Shown piece after piece: positions 62,086 to 64,000 of a stretch of DNA of 64,000 nucleotides. Both the position numbers and the translations under genes were made by a program. Position 1 is the stretch's first letter. The number at the start of each line of letters is the position of its first letter. The notes beneath the pieces are model-generated. The model did no database searches. It was not told the DNA's origin and saw only the letters and a list, made by a program, of their open reading frames with translations. This stretch comes from Actinomyces sp. (lineage in GTDB: Bacteria > Actinomycetota > Actinomycetes > Actinomycetales > Actinomycetaceae), in contig JALCNR010000003.1 in assembly GCA_022649165.1 (NCBI GenBank), positions 62,001 to 126,000 on the forward strand. Direction: 5' to 3'.

Positions 62086-63396
62086 ATGCCGACTCCGCCC
62101 CCGATCCCTCCCGACGACGCGCCCGAGGACCCGCCTCCTCTGCGCGTGCGCGCAGCCCGCCTCCCCGCGGATCATCCCGCCGCCGGCGCTCCCCTGACCG
62201 ACCTGCTTCCCGATCCGTCCGGGACCGCCGCCTGGCTGGGCGCGCGCGCGCGGATGGTGGGTTGGGGCGAGGCCCTGCGCCTCGAGGTCCACGGCCGCCA
62301 CGCGATCCGGTCGGCGGCGCGCGCCTGGGCGCAGGCGCGCCGGCGCGCCCTCGTCGAGGTCGAGGACGCCGCGGGCGAGCCCGCTCCCGGCCCCGCGGCC
62401 CCGATCGCCCTGGGCTCCTTCGGCTTCGCGGAGGCGACGCCGGGCATGCTCGTGGTTCCCTCCGTCCTGGTGGTCGAGGACGACTCCGGCCGCCGCGTCG
62501 TCACGGCGGCGTCCGGGGCCAGGCCGGAGGCTCCCCTGGAGGCGTTGGAGCGCGCCGCCCGGCGCCGCGCCGCGCAGCCGGTGGAGGCGCCGCGCGGCCT
62601 GTGGACCCAGACGGGGCGGATGACCCAGACCCAGTGGATGGAGTCGGTGCGCCGCCTCATCGCCCGCCTGCGCGGAGGGGCGGCCTCGAAGGTCGTGATG
62701 AGCCGCGACATGGTCGTCTCCGCGGCGCGGCCCGTCGACCAGCGCCACTTGCTGTCCCGCCTCCACGAGCTCTATCCCACCACCTGGGCATACGCCGTCG
62801 AGGGCCTGGTCGGCGCGACCCCCGAGATGCTGGCCTCGATGAGCGGGGGGCGAGTCTCCTCGCGCGTCCTGGCGGGCACGGCCGGGCCCGGCGAGGGGGA
62901 GCGCCTCATGGCCTCCCTCAAGGACCGCACGGAGCACATGCTGGCCGTCGAATCCGTCGCCCGGGCGCTGGCCCCCATCGCGGAGACCCTGGAGGTCCCG
63001 GAGCATCCCTCGGTCCTGGACCTGCCGAATGTCTCGCACCTGGCCACCGTGGTGACGGCGACCCTGGGGACCAGCGACGTCTTGGACGTCGTCGCCGCCC
63101 TGCACCCCACCGCGGCCGTGTGCGGAACGCCGACGGCCCTGGCGCTGGACCTGCTGGAGACCTTCGAGTCCACCCGGCGGGGCCGCTACTCCGGGCCCGT
63201 CGGCTGGGTCGACGCCTCCGGCCAGGGCGAGTTCGGCATCGCGCTGCGCTGCGGGCAGGTCAGCGGGGACGGCCGCTCCGTGCGCGTCTACGCCGGAGGC
63301 GGCATCATGCCCGACTCCGTCCCCGAGGTCGAGCTGGCGGAGACGCGCGCCAAGATGGAACCCGTGCTGCAGGCCCTGGGCGTCGCCCAGGCCTGA
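62086..63396 (+). CDS. menF: Isochorismate synthase
   Basis: A 436-residue chorismate-utilising enzyme that makes isochorismate, first step of menaquinone synthesis. The catalytic domain has KVVMSRDMVVSA, GATPEMLASM, SRVLAGTAGPGE, LHPTAAVCGTP and SGPVGWVDASGQGEF. The N-terminal 150 residues are variable. TACCAT at 62,073-62,078 fits a leaderless start at 62,086; an ATG at 62,077 is in frame but overlaps that box. An entC-like role in siderophore synthesis is possible but less likely beside menG. Confidence 0.9.
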   Translation: MPTPPPIPPDDAPEDPPPLRVRAARLPADHPAAGAPLTDLLPDPSGTAAWLGARARMVGWGEALRLEVHGRHAIRSAARAWAQARRRALVEVEDAAGEPAPGPAAPIALGSFGFAEATPGMLVVPSVLVVEDDSGRRVVTAASGARPEAPLEALERAARRRAAQPVEAPRGLWTQTGRMTQTQWMESVRRLIARLRGGAASKVVMSRDMVVSAARPVDQRHLLSRLHELYPTTWAYAVEGLVGATPEMLASMSGGRVSSRVLAGTAGPGEGERLMASLKDRTEHMLAVESVARALAPIAETLEVPEHPSVLDLPNVSHLATVVTATLGTSDVLDVVAALHPTAAVCGTPTALALDLLETFESTRRGRYSGPVGWVDASGQGEFGIALRCGQVSGDGRSVRVYAGGGIMPDSVPEVELAETRAKMEPVLQALGVAQA

Positions 63397-63510
63397 GCCC
63401 GCCCATCGGACGCGGGACGAGGGCGGCCCCGGCGTCCGACACGACCGGATGACCGATCGTCCCGGCGGCGGAACCGCCCTCGTCGAGTGCCGGCGGGGGC
63501 GTCGCCCCGC

Positions 63511-64000
63511 TCAGTTCTGCTGGGAGTCGAGCGTGACGGTGACGGTCTGCGTTTTCCCGTCGCGGGCGAACTCCACCTGGACCTGGCTGCCGCCCGTGTA
63601 GGTGCGCACGTAGCCGGACAGCGCCTTGCCGGAGGTGACGGCGTCGCCGTCGATGGAGAGGATGACGTCGCCCTCCTTGAGGCCCGCCTCAGCCGCCGCT
63701 CCCCCGTCGTTGACGGAGACGACCTGCGCGCCGAGCCTCGTCGTCCCCTCCACCGTGGCCGTGCCCGATTGGATGGTGACGCCGAGGACCGCGTGGTCGA
63801 CCGAGCCGGTCGAGATCAGCTGGTCGGCGACGGAGACCACCAGATCCGCGGGAATCGCGAATCCCAGGCCGATCGAGCCGGAGGACGAGGATGAGGAGTC
63901 CGACATCGAGGCGATCGAAGAGTTGATGCCGATCACCGAGCCCGAGGAGTCGAAGAGCGGCCCGCCGGAGTTGCCGGGGTTGATCGAGGCGTCCACCTGG
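63511..64000 (-). CDS. HtrA/DegP-type serine protease with PDZ domain, partial
   Basis: Only the last 160 or so residues are in the window; the gene continues past 64,000. The catalytic Ser lies in NPGNSGGPLF. A Ser-rich loop follows, then LGFAIPADLVVSVADQLI, the end of the trypsin-like domain, and one PDZ domain (DGGAAAEAGLKEGDVILSID). The architecture fits membrane-anchored HtrA quality-control proteases. Convergent with menF. Confidence 0.93.
   Translation of the reverse strand, partial: QVDASINPGNSGGPLFDSSGSVIGINSSIASMSDSSSSSSGSIGLGFAIPADLVVSVADQLISTGSVDHAVLGVTIQSGTATVEGTTRLGAQVVSVNDGGAAAEAGLKEGDVILSIDGDAVTSGKALSGYVRTYTGGSQVQVEFARDGKTQTVTVTLDSQQN

Noticed and set aside
1..64000. CRISPR arrays, rRNA genes, riboswitches
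   Set aside because: No regularly spaced repeats, no rRNA-like sequence and no leader resembling a known riboswitch were seen on either strand by reading.

Overview
The window is high-GC actinobacterial chromosome. GTG starts are frequent, and many genes overlap by four bases (ATGA/GTGA). Gene order follows the conserved actinobacterial block that runs from menaquinone and complex I genes through tRNA-Tyr/Thr/Met, rpmG, murB, adenosine deaminase, aspC and tRNA-Trp to secE-nusG-rplK-rplA. A nucleotidase with an LAxTG sorting signal and the overall gene set suggest a relative of Actinomyces or Schaalia. That placement is inference; no rRNA is present to confirm it. I see no rRNA and no CRISPR array.

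Backbone, left part (1-4.8 and 15.9-22.7 kb): a secreted lipoprotein, then rplA, rplK, nusG and secE on the minus strand fed from tRNA-Trp. Next come an aspartate-type aminotransferase, a four-gene plus-strand operon (alpha/beta hydrolase, adenosine deaminase, a second hydrolase, a DUF364-like protein), murB, an MFS transporter and rpmG.

Insertion 1 (about 4.8-15.9 kb): this separates the aminotransferase from the adenosine deaminase operon. It holds an eight-gene minus-strand operon: sugar-binding lipoprotein, two ABC permeases, ADP-ribosylglycohydrolase-family enzyme, ribokinase, nucleoside hydrolase, GH13 alpha-glucosidase and LacI regulator. A LacI-type operator overlaps the -35 box of its promoter. 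I read it as an uptake-and-breakdown pathway for a ribose-containing glycoside or nucleoside. The edges carry debris: a sugar-kinase remnant, an IS21 transposase fragment and two copies of a short gene leader.

Insertion 2 (about 22.68-36.0 kb): rpmG normally follows tRNA-Met directly. Here the intact tRNA-Met lies 13.4 kb away, and a decayed copy of its 3' half sits just upstream of rpmG in the same orientation. That is the footprint of an element integrated into the tRNA 3' end. The segment carries a deoxynucleoside kinase, a TetR/EamA/flavodoxin set, an ArsR plus heavy-metal P-type ATPase pair, an IS256-family element nested inside an IS1634-type element, a flippase, a small secreted protein, and an excisionase-like/repressor-like pair next to the tRNA. 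No integrase is visible.

Backbone, right part (36-64 kb): the tRNA trio, a YajQ-family protein, HtpX, an FprA-type ferredoxin reductase, a cell-wall-anchored 5'-nucleotidase, then a large minus-strand operon. That operon runs geranylgeranyl-reductase-family enzyme, nuoA-N (all 14 subunits), polyprenyl diphosphate synthase, with the methyltransferase menG upstream and the isochorismate synthase menF divergent from it. Together these make menaquinone, modify it and reduce it. The window ends inside an HtrA/DegP-type protease gene.
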